Source: BOG-908 sp964242115 (GTDB taxonomy: Bacteria; Pseudomonadota; Alphaproteobacteria; Acetobacterales; Acetobacteraceae). From it: a stretch of 64,000 bases of DNA. The notes beneath the pieces were generated by a model that worked only from the letters and a program-made list of their open reading frames with translations, did no database searches and was not told the DNA's origin. The stretch covers positions 1 through 64,000 of the forward strand of contig CAXSZX010000014.1 of the NCBI GenBank assembly GCA_964242115.1. Reading direction: 5' to 3'. The stretch's first letter is position 1. Each line of letters starts with the position of its first letter. The translations under genes were made by a program, and so were the position numbers. Of the stretch, positions 43,981 through 53,650 are shown piece after piece.

Positions 43981-44080
43981 GCTGTCGCGGTCAACTTGAA
44001 CACCACGCCTCATCCCGGCGCACGTCCGGGAGACAAAAGTTTTTTGGTTCTTTTTTCAAAAAAGAACTGCTTGCCTTGCT
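43981..44080. repeat. Dispersed palindromic repeat, half copy, orientation F
   Basis: The core GCTGTCGCGG and right arm ACAAAAGTTTTTTGGTTC...GAACTGCTTGCCTTGC lie 20 bp from the previous copy. The left arm is absent, so this may be a tandem partial duplication. Confidence 0.8.
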
Positions 44081-44133
44081 TCCCTCCGTATCCCGCCCAT
44101 CCCGCCATATGGCGCAGACTCAACCCGCCCCCT

Positions 44134-44517
44134 ATGACGGCCGGCATGTTGGAAAAACTCCGCTTCAACGGCAGTGGCCTCATCCCCGCCATCGCCCAGC
44201 AGCACGACACCGGCGAGGTGCTGATGCTTGCCTGGATGGACCGCGAAGCTCTTCAGGAGACCATCGAGACCGGCCAAGTCTGCTATTACAGCCGCTCGCG
44301 TCAGCGGCTGTGGCGCAAGGGTGAGACGTCCGGCCAGGTGCAGCGCCTGGTGGAACTGCGCTTCGACTGCGACGGCGACACCCTGCTGCTGCTGGTGGAC
44401 CAGACCGGGGTCGCCTGCCACACCGGTCGGCGGAGCTGCTTCTACTCCGCGCTGCGCCACGGCGAGGTGGTCGAGATCCAGCCCGTCACCACCGACCCGG
44501 CTGCCCTCTACGGCTGA
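44134..44517 (+). CDS. hisI: Phosphoribosyl-AMP cyclohydrolase
   Basis: This 127-residue enzyme opens the purine ring of phosphoribosyl-AMP in histidine synthesis. Signature segments are VLMLAWMDREALQET, CYYSRSRQRLWRKGETSG, and the zinc-binding DCDGDTLLLLV plus QTGVACHTGRRSCFY. The length fits the stand-alone HisI. Start uncertain between ATG 44134 and ATG 44146, with no strong ribosome site. Its stop overlaps the lpxB start as TGATG. Being coupled to lpxB instead of other his genes is unusual. Confidence 0.92.
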   Translation: MTAGMLEKLRFNGSGLIPAIAQQHDTGEVLMLAWMDREALQETIETGQVCYYSRSRQRLWRKGETSGQVQRLVELRFDCDGDTLLLLVDQTGVACHTGRRSCFYSALRHGEVVEIQPVTTDPAALYG

Positions 44518-45662
44518 TGCCGGCCCGCACCATCTGGCTGCTGGCGGGCGAGGCCAGCGGCGACGTCCTCGGCGCCCGCCTGATGCAGGCGCTGCGCGCA
44601 CAGCGTCCGGACCTGGATTTCATCGGCATCGGCGGCCCGCGCATGGAACAGGAAGGCCTGCACAGCCTGTTCCCGATGCGCGAGCTGGCGGTGATGGGCC
44701 TGGCGGAAATCCTGCCGCGCCTGCGCACGCTGAATCGCAGGCTGGGCGAAGCGGTCGCCGACATCGCGGCACGGCGGCCGGACCTTGTCGTCACCATCGA
44801 CAGCCCCGGGTTCGCCCTGCGCCTGCTGTCCCGCATACGCGGCTTCGGCATCCAACGCGTCCACTACGTGGGCCCGCAGGTCTGGGCCTGGCGCGAGCAC
44901 CGCGCCCGCAAGTTTCCCGGCCTGTGGGAGAAGCTGCTGTGCCTGCTGCCGTTCGAGGTGGCGTTCTTCGCCGGCCACGGCCTGCCAGCCACCTTCGTGG
45001 GCCACCCGGTGCTGCAATCCGGCGCCGACACCGGCTGTGCCGCCCGCTTCCGCGCTCGCCACGCCATCCCGCCCGACGCGCCCGTGCTGGTGCTGATGCC
45101 CGGCAGCCGCCGCACCGAGGCGCCGCGCCTGCTGCCGGTCTTCGGCCGCACGGTGGCGCTGCTGAAACGCGACTTCCCGTCGCTGGTCCCGGTGGTGCCA
45201 AGCTCGCCGGCGGTGGCCGAGGTGGTCGCCCGCCACGCTGCTGGCTGGGCAAGCAAACCGCTGATCGTGACCGAGCTCGACGACAAGCACGACGCCTACG
45301 CCGCAGCCGGCGCCGCACTCACCAAGTCTGGCACCTCCACGCTGGAGCTGGCGCTGGCGCGCGTGCCGATGGCGGTGACCTACCGAGTCAACCCGCTCAC
45401 CGCCGCCATGGCGCGGCGGATGATCCGCGTGCCCCACGTGGCGATGGTGAACCTGCTCGCGGGACGCCAAATCGTGCCGGAGCTGCTGCAACAGGATTGC
45501 ACGCCCGCGCGCCTGGCCGCGACCGTGCGCACGCTGCTGACGGACCACGAGGCTGCCGACGCGCAGCGTGCGGCGTTCGGACCGGTGATGGCGAGTTTGC
45601 GGTCGCCTGAAGGAACGCCCTCGGACGCGGCGGCGCGGGCTGTACTGGAACTGCTCGCCTAA
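44517..45662 (+). CDS. lpxB: Lipid-A-disaccharide synthase
   Basis: This 381-residue GT19 enzyme joins UDP-diacylglucosamine and lipid X to make the lipid A disaccharide at the inner membrane. It starts with IWLLAGEASGDVLGARLM, the family hallmark. FIGIGGPRMEQEG, TIDSPGFALRL, HYVGPQVWAWR and VLMPGSRRTE follow. The donor-site region is AALTKSGTSTLELAL. ATG 44517 overlaps the hisI stop. A repeat copy begins just after the TAA. lpxB is normally with lpxA/lpxD; those are absent here. Confidence 0.93.
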   Translation: MPARTIWLLAGEASGDVLGARLMQALRAQRPDLDFIGIGGPRMEQEGLHSLFPMRELAVMGLAEILPRLRTLNRRLGEAVADIAARRPDLVVTIDSPGFALRLLSRIRGFGIQRVHYVGPQVWAWREHRARKFPGLWEKLLCLLPFEVAFFAGHGLPATFVGHPVLQSGADTGCAARFRARHAIPPDAPVLVLMPGSRRTEAPRLLPVFGRTVALLKRDFPSLVPVVPSSPAVAEVVARHAAGWASKPLIVTELDDKHDAYAAAGAALTKSGTSTLELALARVPMAVTYRVNPLTAAMARRMIRVPHVAMVNLLAGRQIVPELLQQDCTPARLAATVRTLLTDHEAADAQRAAFGPVMASLRSPEGTPSDAAARAVLELLA

Positions 45663-45666
45663 AAGA

Positions 45667-45800
45667 GAAAGTAAGGCCTTCTTTTTTGAAAAAAAGAAGC
45701 AAAAAACTTTTGTTTCGGCTGTCGAGTAATATTCGACAAACTGCGCGCATGAACGGAAAAGCTTTTTGCGTCTTCTGTTCAAAAAAGAACCGCCTGCGTT
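45667..45800. repeat. Dispersed palindromic repeat, orientation F
   Basis: Copy a few bases past the lpxB stop. Perfect left arm GGCCTTC...GAAGC; core altered to GCTGTCGAGTAAT; right end GAACCGCCTGCG. Confidence 0.85.
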
Positions 45801-45875
45801 TTCCTGTGGACGTTCGCAAAGAGTGTCTTAACCTTGCCGGCGCATAAAGCATGAACACAGCATGCGGAGCGCCAA

Positions 45876-46589
45876 GTGGCTACCGATCCTTGTCTGCCGT
45901 CCGAGGCGGCACCGGCTGCAAACGCAGTCGGCAGCACGGGCCACCACCACCACGTGATCCACCACGTCGTGGGCCGAATCCGTCACCGGGTGCACCATGC
46001 GCACCACCTGCCGGTCCATCACGTCCCGGCGCCCGAACGTGTCGGCGAAGCCTGCGGCAAGCATTTCGGGCCGGACCAGCCCGCCGTTGCCATCAAGACC
46101 GCTCCCGGCAACGCGAAAGCAGCGGCCGCTGGCGTTCATACTGCCACCTCGAAAGCAACGGCTGGCGGGCTCCTGGCCGGCAGCGCGAAGACGGCAGCCG
46201 GCGGTCTTCTGGCTGCCTCCGCGCTCGCGGGCAGCCTGGCGGCATCCGGACTCCTCGGAACCGCCCACCCCAACACGTCGCCCGGCCCGGCCCAGACAAC
46301 GCCATCGCCCGCAGGACCGTCGGCCGTCGGAGTGTCGCTTCCTGCCGAACTGCCCGGCTACACCGGTCTTGCGAAGCATTCCATCTCGCCCAGGGCAGCC
46401 ACTCCGCCCAACACAACAACGCCGCCCGGCTCGACAACACCCGGCTCGGCCACGCCGCCCAATTCGGCGACCGCGATACCTGAACCGCACAGCCTGGCAT
46501 TGCTGCTCGCGGCGTTTGGCATAGTGGTGCTCGCGCGCACGCTCACCCGCTTGCGCCGGGCGTCAGACAAGCAGACCTCCGCTCGCTAA
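45876..46589 (+). CDS. Histidine-rich PEP-CTERM anchored protein
   Basis: The 237 residues show a His-rich N-terminus (GHHHHVIHH and HAHHLPVHH at about 22-50), an Ala/Gly-rich middle with a hydrophobic stretch (LLAASALAGSLAASGLL), a Pro/Thr/Ser-rich spacer, and a C-terminal IPEPHSLALLLAAFGIVVLA segment followed by Arg-rich RTLTRLRRA. That end matches a PEP-CTERM sorting signal. GTG start with GGAG upstream; no classical signal peptide is obvious. It may bind metal at the surface, from His content only. Confidence 0.6.
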   Translation: MATDPCLPSEAAPAANAVGSTGHHHHVIHHVVGRIRHRVHHAHHLPVHHVPAPERVGEACGKHFGPDQPAVAIKTAPGNAKAAAAGVHTATSKATAGGLLAGSAKTAAGGLLAASALAGSLAASGLLGTAHPNTSPGPAQTTPSPAGPSAVGVSLPAELPGYTGLAKHSISPRAATPPNTTTPPGSTTPGSATPPNSATAIPEPHSLALLLAAFGIVVLARTLTRLRRASDKQTSAR

Positions 46590-46609
46590 GGCCGGCTCTC
46601 CGTCCCGCG

Positions 46610-47383
46610 TCAGCGCTCGGCCGGACCAGCCCCACTCACGCGCGGCAGCAACCCGCACGAGGCAAGCAGCCTGCCGCTGCGCCAGATCAGGAACACGGTG
46701 GACAGCGCGCCCACCCCGGCCAGCACCCACTGCATCGGGCCGTATCCGCTCGCCGGGCCGGTGGCGAGCCTGAGGCCGCCACCGGCCATTGCCCCGGCGG
46801 CCACGTAGCCCAGCAGCGCCGGCAGCGCAGCAAACGTGCCCACCACGTAGTCGCGGGCGGAGATGTGGGTCAGCCCGAGCGCGTAGCTCGTCAACGCAAA
46901 CGGCATCACCGGCGAGACGCGAAGCAGGCAGACCAGACGCCACCCGTCCTGGCCGATGGCAGCGTCCAGCTCGGCCACCCGGCCGCCCGCACGCGACGCA
47001 ATGTGCCGCGCGACCCAGGGCCGCAGGAGCGAGCGTGCTAGCGCGAAGGCGATCCCGCCCCCCAACAAGGTGCCGACAGACGACAACGCGAACCCCAGCC
47101 ACACGCCATAGATCGCCCCGCTGGCAATGCCGATCAGCGAGGCGGGCAGCACACCCACCACCGCCACGACGGTCTGCGCCAACGCAAACGCCACCCACCC
47201 CAAGGGACCCGCATCCCTGGCTCGGTCGCTGAGCGCGCCGACCCAATGCTCCAGCCCGCCGACACCGAACCTGGCGAGCGCCAGGCTGCCCAGGATCACC
47301 GCGCCCAGCGCCAGGCCGGCGAGCGCCTTCAGCCGGCCGCCCGAGCTTGCAGAGGCCGGCTCGAGGACCTCACCTTGCATCAT
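46610..47383 (-). CDS. TVP38/TMEM64 (DedA-like) membrane protein
   Basis: This 257-residue inner-membrane protein has about six hydrophobic helices. The SNARE-associated/VTT core is seen in LPASLIGIASGAIYGVWLG, LLGGGIAFALARSLLR and LRVSPVMPFALTSYALGLT. Its ATG overlaps the stop of the upstream glycosyltransferase (ATGA), so both are co-translated. Members act in lipid scrambling or membrane homeostasis; the partner GT2 may use a lipid-linked sugar. The frame is open upstream, but the overlapping ATG at 47383 fits best. Confidence 0.8.
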   Translation of the reverse strand: MMQGEVLEPASASSGGRLKALAGLALGAVILGSLALARFGVGGLEHWVGALSDRARDAGPLGWVAFALAQTVVAVVGVLPASLIGIASGAIYGVWLGFALSSVGTLLGGGIAFALARSLLRPWVARHIASRAGGRVAELDAAIGQDGWRLVCLLRVSPVMPFALTSYALGLTHISARDYVVGTFAALPALLGYVAAGAMAGGGLRLATGPASGYGPMQWVLAGVGALSTVFLIWRSGRLLASCGLLPRVSGAGPAER

Positions 47384-48174
47384 CGCGGCGAGGACGCAGC
47401 GGCAGCATCCATCACCGGCAGCCGCCCGCCCTCGTCGGCCGCGAACAGCTTCGAGCGGACCACGCCGTGGCGATCCAGCCAGAGAGCGCCCGCCGTCTGC
47501 AGCACGCCGAAGCCGTAGGTGATGCTGCGGCGCAGGTTGATGCTGGAAGCCTCGGCGAAGTAGCGAGTCGGGCACGAAATCTCGCCGATCTGAAAGCCGG
47601 CGCGAATCGCCTGGGCGAGCATCTGGTTGTCGAACACGAAATCGTCCGAGCAGCGTTGCAGCGGCAGGGTTTCCAGCACGCGCCGGCTCCAGGCTCGGTA
47701 GCCGCTATGATACTCGGACAGTTTCTGCGCGGCCAGCACGTTCTCGATAAAGGTGAGCGCGCGGTTGGCCACGTATTTGTAGCGCGGCATGCCGCCGGCG
47801 AGCGCCCCTCGGCCGAGAATGCGAGAGGCCAGCACGATGTCGTAGTGACCGGACGCGATCATCGAGGCCATCGCGGTGACCAGGCGCGGCGAGTACTGGT
47901 AGTCCGGGTGCAGCATCACCACGATGTCCGCACCGCGGGCCAGGGCCGCGCTGTAGCAGGTCTTCTGGTTGCCGCCGTAGCCGCGGTTGCGGTCGTGGCG
48001 GATCGTATGCAGCCCGAGGCGGCGGGACAGCGCAGTGGTGTCGTCGCGGCTGTGGTCGTCGGTGAGGATGATGTCGTCCACCACGTCACGCGGGATCTCC
48101 GCCACGGTGCGCTCGAGTGTTTGCGCAGCGTTGTACGCGGGAAGCACGACGGTGACGCGGCGGCCAAGAAGCAT
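47380..48174 (-). CDS. GT2 glycosyltransferase, dolichol-phosphate-mannose-synthase-like
   Basis: A 264-residue GT-A enzyme with VTVVLPAYNAAQTLERTV, DDIILTDDHSRDDT and the LHPDYQY metal site instead of a canonical DxD. The IASRILGRG-like region (VLASRILGRGALAGGMP) and FVFDNQMLAQA follow polyprenyl-phosphate glycosyltransferases. No C-terminal membrane helices, so probably soluble or peripheral. Translationally coupled to the TVP38-like gene downstream. A repeat copy begins just upstream of the start. Confidence 0.85.
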   Translation of the reverse strand: MLLGRRVTVVLPAYNAAQTLERTVAEIPRDVVDDIILTDDHSRDDTTALSRRLGLHTIRHDRNRGYGGNQKTCYSAALARGADIVVMLHPDYQYSPRLVTAMASMIASGHYDIVLASRILGRGALAGGMPRYKYVANRALTFIENVLAAQKLSEYHSGYRAWSRRVLETLPLQRCSDDFVFDNQMLAQAIRAGFQIGEISCPTRYFAEASSINLRRSITYGFGVLQTAGALWLDRHGVVRSKLFAADEGGRLPVMDAAAASSPR

Positions 48175-48181
48175 GACGGCT

Positions 48182-48310
48182 TAAAGACTTCTTTTTTGAA
48201 AAAAAGAAGCAAAAAACTTTTGTCCCGGCTGTCGCGGACCTCTCAGCAGCCGCCCACCCCAGAACTCAAAAGTTTTTTGGTTCTTTTTCAAAAAAGAACT
48301 GCTTGCTTTC
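48182..48310. repeat. Dispersed palindromic repeat, orientation F
   Basis: Full copy. Left arm GACTTC...GAAGC, core GCTGTCGCGGACCTCTC, right end GAACTGCTTGCTTTC directly touching the aldehyde dehydrogenase stop codon. Confidence 0.9.
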
Positions 48311-49747
48311 TTACTCCGCCGCAATCGCTCCGTAGCCAATCTCAGCCTTGGTCTCCAAAAACTCCCCAAACGCCAGGTCACCCCACTCGCGCCCGTTGCC
48401 GCTCTGCTTGTAGCCGCCGAACGGCGCCATGATGTCCATGCCCGCGCCGTTGATGTTTACCTGCCCAGCGCGCAACCGGCCGGCCACGTAGCGCAGCTGC
48501 GCCGGGTCCTTGCCCTGGACGTAGGCGGCCAGGCCGTAAGGCGTGTCGTTGCCGATGGCGATCGCCTCGTCTACCGAGTCGTATCCGAGGATGGCCACCA
48601 CGGGCCCGAAAATCTCTTCGCGCGCGATGGTCATGTCGTTGGTGACACCGGCGAAGACGGTCGGCTTGACGTAGTAGCCGGTCTCCAGCCCCTCCGGCTT
48701 GCCGGGGCCGCCGGCGACCAGCTGGGCGCCCTCGTCGATGCCCCTCTGGATCAGCCCCTGTATTTTGGTCCACTGCGTCTCGCTCACCACCGGGCCGAGT
48801 TCGGCGTTGCCGGACGGATCGCCGACGGTCGTCGACTCGGCCGCTACGCGAGCGATTTTCACCACCTGCTCCATCACGCTGTGCGGCGCGATCATCCGCG
48901 TCGGCGCGTTGCAGCTCTGGCCGCTGTTCTGCATCACGTGCTTCACTCCGCTTGTCACCGCCTTTTGCAGGTCCGCGTCCGCCAGGATGATGTTGGGCGA
49001 CTTGCCCCCCAGCTCCTGGTGCACGCGCTTGACGGTGGGGGCGGCGGCGCGCGCCACCTCGATGCCGGCCCGCGTGCTGCCGGTGAAGCTGACCAGGTCG
49101 ATGTCCGGATGCGAGCTGATGGCCGCTCCCACGCCGGGGCCGTCGCCGTTGACCAGGTTGAACACGCCAGGCGGCACGCCGGCCTCGTGCAGTATCTCGG
49201 CCAGGATCTGGCCGCTGAACGGCGCTATCTCGCTGGGCTTGAGCACCATCGTGCAGCCGACCGCCAAAGCGGGCGCTACCTTGCAGGCCATCTGGTTGAC
49301 CGGCCAGTTCCACGGCGTGATGAAGCCGCAGACCCCGATCGGCTCGCGCGCGATGAGCGTGGTGCCGCGCATCTCCTCAAACACGTAGGTCTGCAGGATC
49401 GCCTGTGCGGCCTGGAAATGGCCCATGCCGATGGCAGCCTGGGCGTTCTGACTGAGGCTGACGGGGGCGCCCATCTCCTCGGTGATGGCGGCGGCCATGT
49501 CGTTGTAGCGCCGCTTGTAGACGTCGAGGATGCGGCCGAGCAGCGCAAGCCGGTCCTCACGGGTAGCGTGCGCGTAGCTCTCGAAGGCGCGCTTGGCTGC
49601 GGCCACCGCACGGTCCACGTCGGCCTGCGCGCCGAGGCTGATCTGGCCGCACGGCTTCTCGGTGGCGGGGTTGATTACGTCGAGCGGCCTGGCCGTAGCA
49701 GGGTCCACCCAGGCGCCGTCGATGTAGAACTGCCGATAGTCGCGCAT
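48311..49747 (-). CDS. NAD(P)-dependent aldehyde dehydrogenase
   Basis: This 478-residue ALDH-superfamily enzyme oxidises an aldehyde to its acid. It has GFITPWNWPVNQM and the KPSEIAPFS cofactor strand. SFTGSTRAG completes the Rossmann site. Catalytic Glu245 (HQELGGKSPN) and Cys279 (NSGQSCNAPTR) are intact. EEIFGPVVAI and PFGGYKQSGNGRE complete the fold. GGAG lies 7 nt before ATG 49747. Substrate unknown. It lies divergent from the formaldehyde dehydrogenase gene, with a repeat copy between. Confidence 0.9.
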   Translation of the reverse strand: MRDYRQFYIDGAWVDPATARPLDVINPATEKPCGQISLGAQADVDRAVAAAKRAFESYAHATREDRLALLGRILDVYKRRYNDMAAAITEEMGAPVSLSQNAQAAIGMGHFQAAQAILQTYVFEEMRGTTLIAREPIGVCGFITPWNWPVNQMACKVAPALAVGCTMVLKPSEIAPFSGQILAEILHEAGVPPGVFNLVNGDGPGVGAAISSHPDIDLVSFTGSTRAGIEVARAAAPTVKRVHQELGGKSPNIILADADLQKAVTSGVKHVMQNSGQSCNAPTRMIAPHSVMEQVVKIARVAAESTTVGDPSGNAELGPVVSETQWTKIQGLIQRGIDEGAQLVAGGPGKPEGLETGYYVKPTVFAGVTNDMTIAREEIFGPVVAILGYDSVDEAIAIGNDTPYGLAAYVQGKDPAQLRYVAGRLRAGQVNINGAGMDIMAPFGGYKQSGNGREWGDLAFGEFLETKAEIGYGAIAAE

Positions 49748-49811
49748 GTGTCTCTCCCGCCGTTCTTGATTGACAAGAGAATACGCGCGGAGGGGAGCAG
49801 TGGCCAGCGCA

Positions 49812-49948
49812 GGCAAGAAAGCAGTTCTTTTTTGAAAAAAAGAACCAAAAACCTTCTGACTCCGCTGTCGCGCGCTCGCCGGAAATGTCCGCGATAGCCG
49901 CGATGGATGCTTTTTGCTGCTTTTTCTCGAAAAAGAAGGCCTTGCTTC
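49812..49948. repeat. Dispersed palindromic repeat, orientation R
   Basis: Full copy between the divergent aldehyde dehydrogenase and adhC genes. Left arm GCAGTTC...GAACC; core TCCGCGATAGCCGCG; right arm GCTGC...GAAGGCCTTGCTTCC. Confidence 0.85.
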
Positions 49949-50092
49949 CTTCCGGGGTTGCCCGCCCCAACCGCGTCAATCATACCAAGGTTCTATCGCC
50001 GTCGGCGCCCGCCCCTGCCATTCGCCCCTGTGCAAATCGGGCGTGTCGTCCAGGGTGCCCGCCGCATCCACACGCCCAGGGAGACAGACAAC

Positions 50093-51202
<1,110 letters not shown>

Positions 51203-51203
51203 G

Positions 51204-51349
51204 GAAGCAAGCGGTTTTTTTTGAAAAGGAACAAAAAAACTTTTGTCCCCGGTGGGTGCGCGTCGTTGAGGCGTGTCGTTTCAGCAAACGGGCGACAGCG
51301 GAGACAAAAGTTTTTGCTTCCTTCTTTCAAAAAAGAAGGCCTTTCTTCC
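51204..51349. repeat. Dispersed palindromic repeat, orientation R
   Basis: Copy between adhC and fghA beginning right after the TAA stop (TAAGGAAGCAAGCGG). Left A/T arm shortened; core GGCGACAGCGGAG; right end GAAGGCCTTTCTTCC. Confidence 0.85.
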
Positions 51350-51371
51350 TAGCATCGCGGGATCAGTAAAC

Positions 51372-52220
51372 ATGTCCTCCACATCCTTGCAGAAACGCAG
51401 CGAAAGCCTCTGCTACGGCGGCAAGCTTGGCGTCTACGCACACACATCGCGCGAGACCGGCACGGAGATGGCGCTGTCCGTGTTCCTGCCGCCAGCGGCA
51501 GAGCGCGGCCCCTGCCCCGTGCTTTACTACCTGGCGGGCCTCACCTGCACGCAGGACACCTTTGTGCAGAAGGCCGGCGCGCAACGCCTGGCCGCCGAGC
51601 TGGGGCTGATCCTGGTTGCGCCCGACACCAGCCCGCGCGGTGCCGGCATCCCCGGCGAGGATACGGACTGGGACTTCGGCACCGGCGCAGGCTTCTACCT
51701 GGATGCCACGCAGGAACCCTGGTCGAAGAACTATCGCATGGGCAGCTACATCAACGAGGAACTGCCCGCACTGTTGGGCGCTAACTTCCCCGTCCGGTCC
51801 GGCGCCCAGGGGATCATGGGCCATTCGATGGGTGGCCACGGGGCGTTGGTCTCGGCATTGCGTTACCCTGGTAAGTGGCGCTCGGTGTCCGCGCTATCAC
51901 CGATCTGCCACCCGGCAGAGGTGCCTTGGGGACACAAGGCCTTCGGCAACTATCTCGGGTCAGACCAAGCCGCGTGGCAGGAGTACGACGCGAGCGTGCT
52001 GATGGCCCGTAAGGCTTTCCCAGGCCCGATTCTGGTGGACCAGGGCACACTGGACCAGTTCCTGCAGGTTCAGCTCAAGCCAGAAGCGCTCGAGGCCGCC
52101 GCGAAGCAGTCAGGCCAGAAGCTGACGCTGCGTCGGCACGAGGGCTACGACCATTCCTACTGGTTCATCCAGACGGTTATCGGCGACCATCTGCAACACC
52201 ATGCGCGGGAACTGGCCTAA
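51372..52220 (+). CDS. fghA: S-formylglutathione hydrolase
   Basis: This 282-residue alpha/beta hydrolase releases formate and glutathione from S-formylglutathione. The esterase D signature includes LYYLAGLTCTQDTF, APDTSPRG and GEDTDWDFGTGAGFY. Ser152 (MGHSMGGHGA), Asp228 (DQGTLDQF) and His261 (GYDHSYWF) form the triad. The ATG at 51372 lies 22 bp past a repeat copy; no strong ribosome site. It works directly after AdhC, its neighbour. Confidence 0.95.
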   Translation: MSSTSLQKRSESLCYGGKLGVYAHTSRETGTEMALSVFLPPAAERGPCPVLYYLAGLTCTQDTFVQKAGAQRLAAELGLILVAPDTSPRGAGIPGEDTDWDFGTGAGFYLDATQEPWSKNYRMGSYINEELPALLGANFPVRSGAQGIMGHSMGGHGALVSALRYPGKWRSVSALSPICHPAEVPWGHKAFGNYLGSDQAAWQEYDASVLMARKAFPGPILVDQGTLDQFLQVQLKPEALEAAAKQSGQKLTLRRHEGYDHSYWFIQTVIGDHLQHHARELA

Positions 52221-52394
52221 CCCGGGTGGCGAAACTACGTTCTACCTGATGGATTAGTTAAGCTTTCCGGTTTGGGTGAAGGTGCATCGCAGATGCGAAG
52301 CGCACCCGCCTCACCTTCCTGAAACTCCGCACCATCGACGATGGTCTATACTGATACGAGCAGCCCTAAACACTACTCCTGCGATGGCCATTGG

Positions 52395-52520
52395 CGAGAA
52401 AGCAAGGCCTTCTTTTTCGAGAAAAAGAAGCAAAAAGCTTTTGTCATGGCCGTCGCGGACTCCACCGCAGCGTGCGCCGAAAATTCTTGGTTCTTTTTCC
52501 ATAAATGAACCGCCTGCCTA
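52395..52520. repeat. Dispersed palindromic repeat, orientation F
   Basis: Full copy in the long gap after fghA. Left arm GGCCTTC...GAAGC; core GCCGTCGCGGACTCC; right arm partly altered (TTGGTTC...GAACCGCCTGCC). Confidence 0.85.
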
Positions 52521-52670
52521 TCTGCGTCGGCCAAGGTCTTGGGCGGCTGATCTAAGCGGCATTGAAAACGAGCGTTCGAACTCCGCGAGCTTCTGCCAAT
52601 CCGCCGTGGCGTTCAACGTCAGCTTTCCTAGTCAGCAGCTAAGCTCCCAAGACAAGTCGACGTGCCTCAA

Positions 52671-52730
52671 CAGCAAGAAAGCGAAGGTTTCTGGCTTCTT
52701 TCTTTCAAAAGAGAAGGCTCGTTGCCTTCA
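52671..52730. repeat. Dispersed palindromic repeat, half copy
   Basis: An arm-only fragment CAGCAAGAAAGCG...GGCTTC...GAAGGCTCGTTGCC, 150 bp from the previous copy. The core is absent. Confidence 0.5.
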
Positions 52731-52749
52731 GGTCAGCACACCCATCGGT

Positions 52750-53037
52750 TCAAACGAACCGGTTACCGCGCCCGAGGTGATCAAGCGGATTGCCCACGTG
52801 ACCACCCGTATCAGCTGGCACATCAATCCCTGGCTCGTTGACCATGTACTCCGGCTCGCCGATGTCCTGCGCCCATCCCTCGTCCGCCTTCGCGGGTGCT
52901 GCCGTGGCAAGCGCGCCGTTGACCAGGTCCGTAATCGCCGCCTGCGACACGTCACGCGCATAACCAGCCGCGTCCGCCTCTGCAAGCAACGCGGTCAACT
53001 TCGGACGAAACCAGTCGTGAGCGAGAATGTCCGGCAC
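52750..53037 (-). CDS. Hypothetical protein (95 aa)
   Basis: A strong GGGAG lies 8 nt before the ATG. The protein begins MPDILAHDWFRPKLTALLAEA and is helical to about residue 50, then acidic and loop-rich. No family recognised. It is divergent from the SRPBCC gene 86 bp away and could share a promoter region. The 530 bp downstream contain only repeat copies. Confidence 0.6.
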   Translation of the reverse strand: MPDILAHDWFRPKLTALLAEADAAGYARDVSQAAITDLVNGALATAAPAKADEGWAQDIGEPEYMVNEPGIDVPADTGGHVGNPLDHLGRGNRFV

Positions 53038-53123
53038 GTGCTTGCTCCCTTGGTCTTTCAGTTGGCGCCGAACCCTGACGACCCGGCCACGTTCGGACGT
53101 GCTAACACTGCATCTGGACCGAC

Positions 53124-53519
53124 ATGCAATATACTGGGCAACGCTTCATCAACGCGCCACTGGCGAAAGTCTGGGCCAGCCTGCAGGACGCACAGACGCT
53201 GGCTTCCTGTTTTGCCGCGCCTGGCATGGTCCGGCAAGTGCGCGAGAACACGTTCGCCGTCGCCGCGCCCATCAACGACGAGGTCGCGGTGGAAAACGCC
53301 GAACCGATGAGCGCCCTGACACTCCGCGGGCAGCGCGGCGAAGTGCATGTCACGCTGGCCGAGGAGACGCCGCAGATGACCCGGCTCGCTTACGTGCTGG
53401 AGGCACGGTCAGCCGGTTTGGACGGGCAGATCGAAGGGTTGATGGATGCGTTCCAGGAAAAAACGTCGGGGCCGAAGGAGGCCGGGGCGGATGGGTTGGC
53501 TGGAGCGCAGATAAAGTAA
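53124..53519 (+). CDS. SRPBCC/CoxG-like protein (131 aa)
   Basis: The start MQYTGQRFINAPLAKVWASLQD is the first strand and helix of the START/SRPBCC fold; LASCFAAPGMV matches the CoxG-type helix. The middle has beta strands but is shorter than CoxG (about 150 residues). The C-terminus is Gly/Ala-rich. CoxG helps carbon monoxide dehydrogenase maturation, but no cox genes are nearby, so function is open. The stop TAA runs straight into a repeat copy. Confidence 0.65.
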   Translation: MQYTGQRFINAPLAKVWASLQDAQTLASCFAAPGMVRQVRENTFAVAAPINDEVAVENAEPMSALTLRGQRGEVHVTLAEETPQMTRLAYVLEARSAGLDGQIEGLMDAFQEKTSGPKEAGADGLAGAQIK

Positions 53520-53650
53520 GCAAGCAGTTCTTTTTCGAAGAAACGAACCAGGAAACTTTCGCCACCTTGGTTGTGCCGTGCCGGATAGGTCCGCGACAGC
53601 CGCGACAAAAGCCTTTTGCTTCGTTTTCTCGGAAAAGAAGGCGCTTTCTT
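53517..53650. repeat. Dispersed palindromic repeat, orientation R, touches both stop codons
   Basis: Copy fills the gap between convergent genes: TAAGCAAGCAGTTC begins at one stop and the other end reaches the phaC stop. Core TCCGCGACAGCCGCG. Confidence 0.9.
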
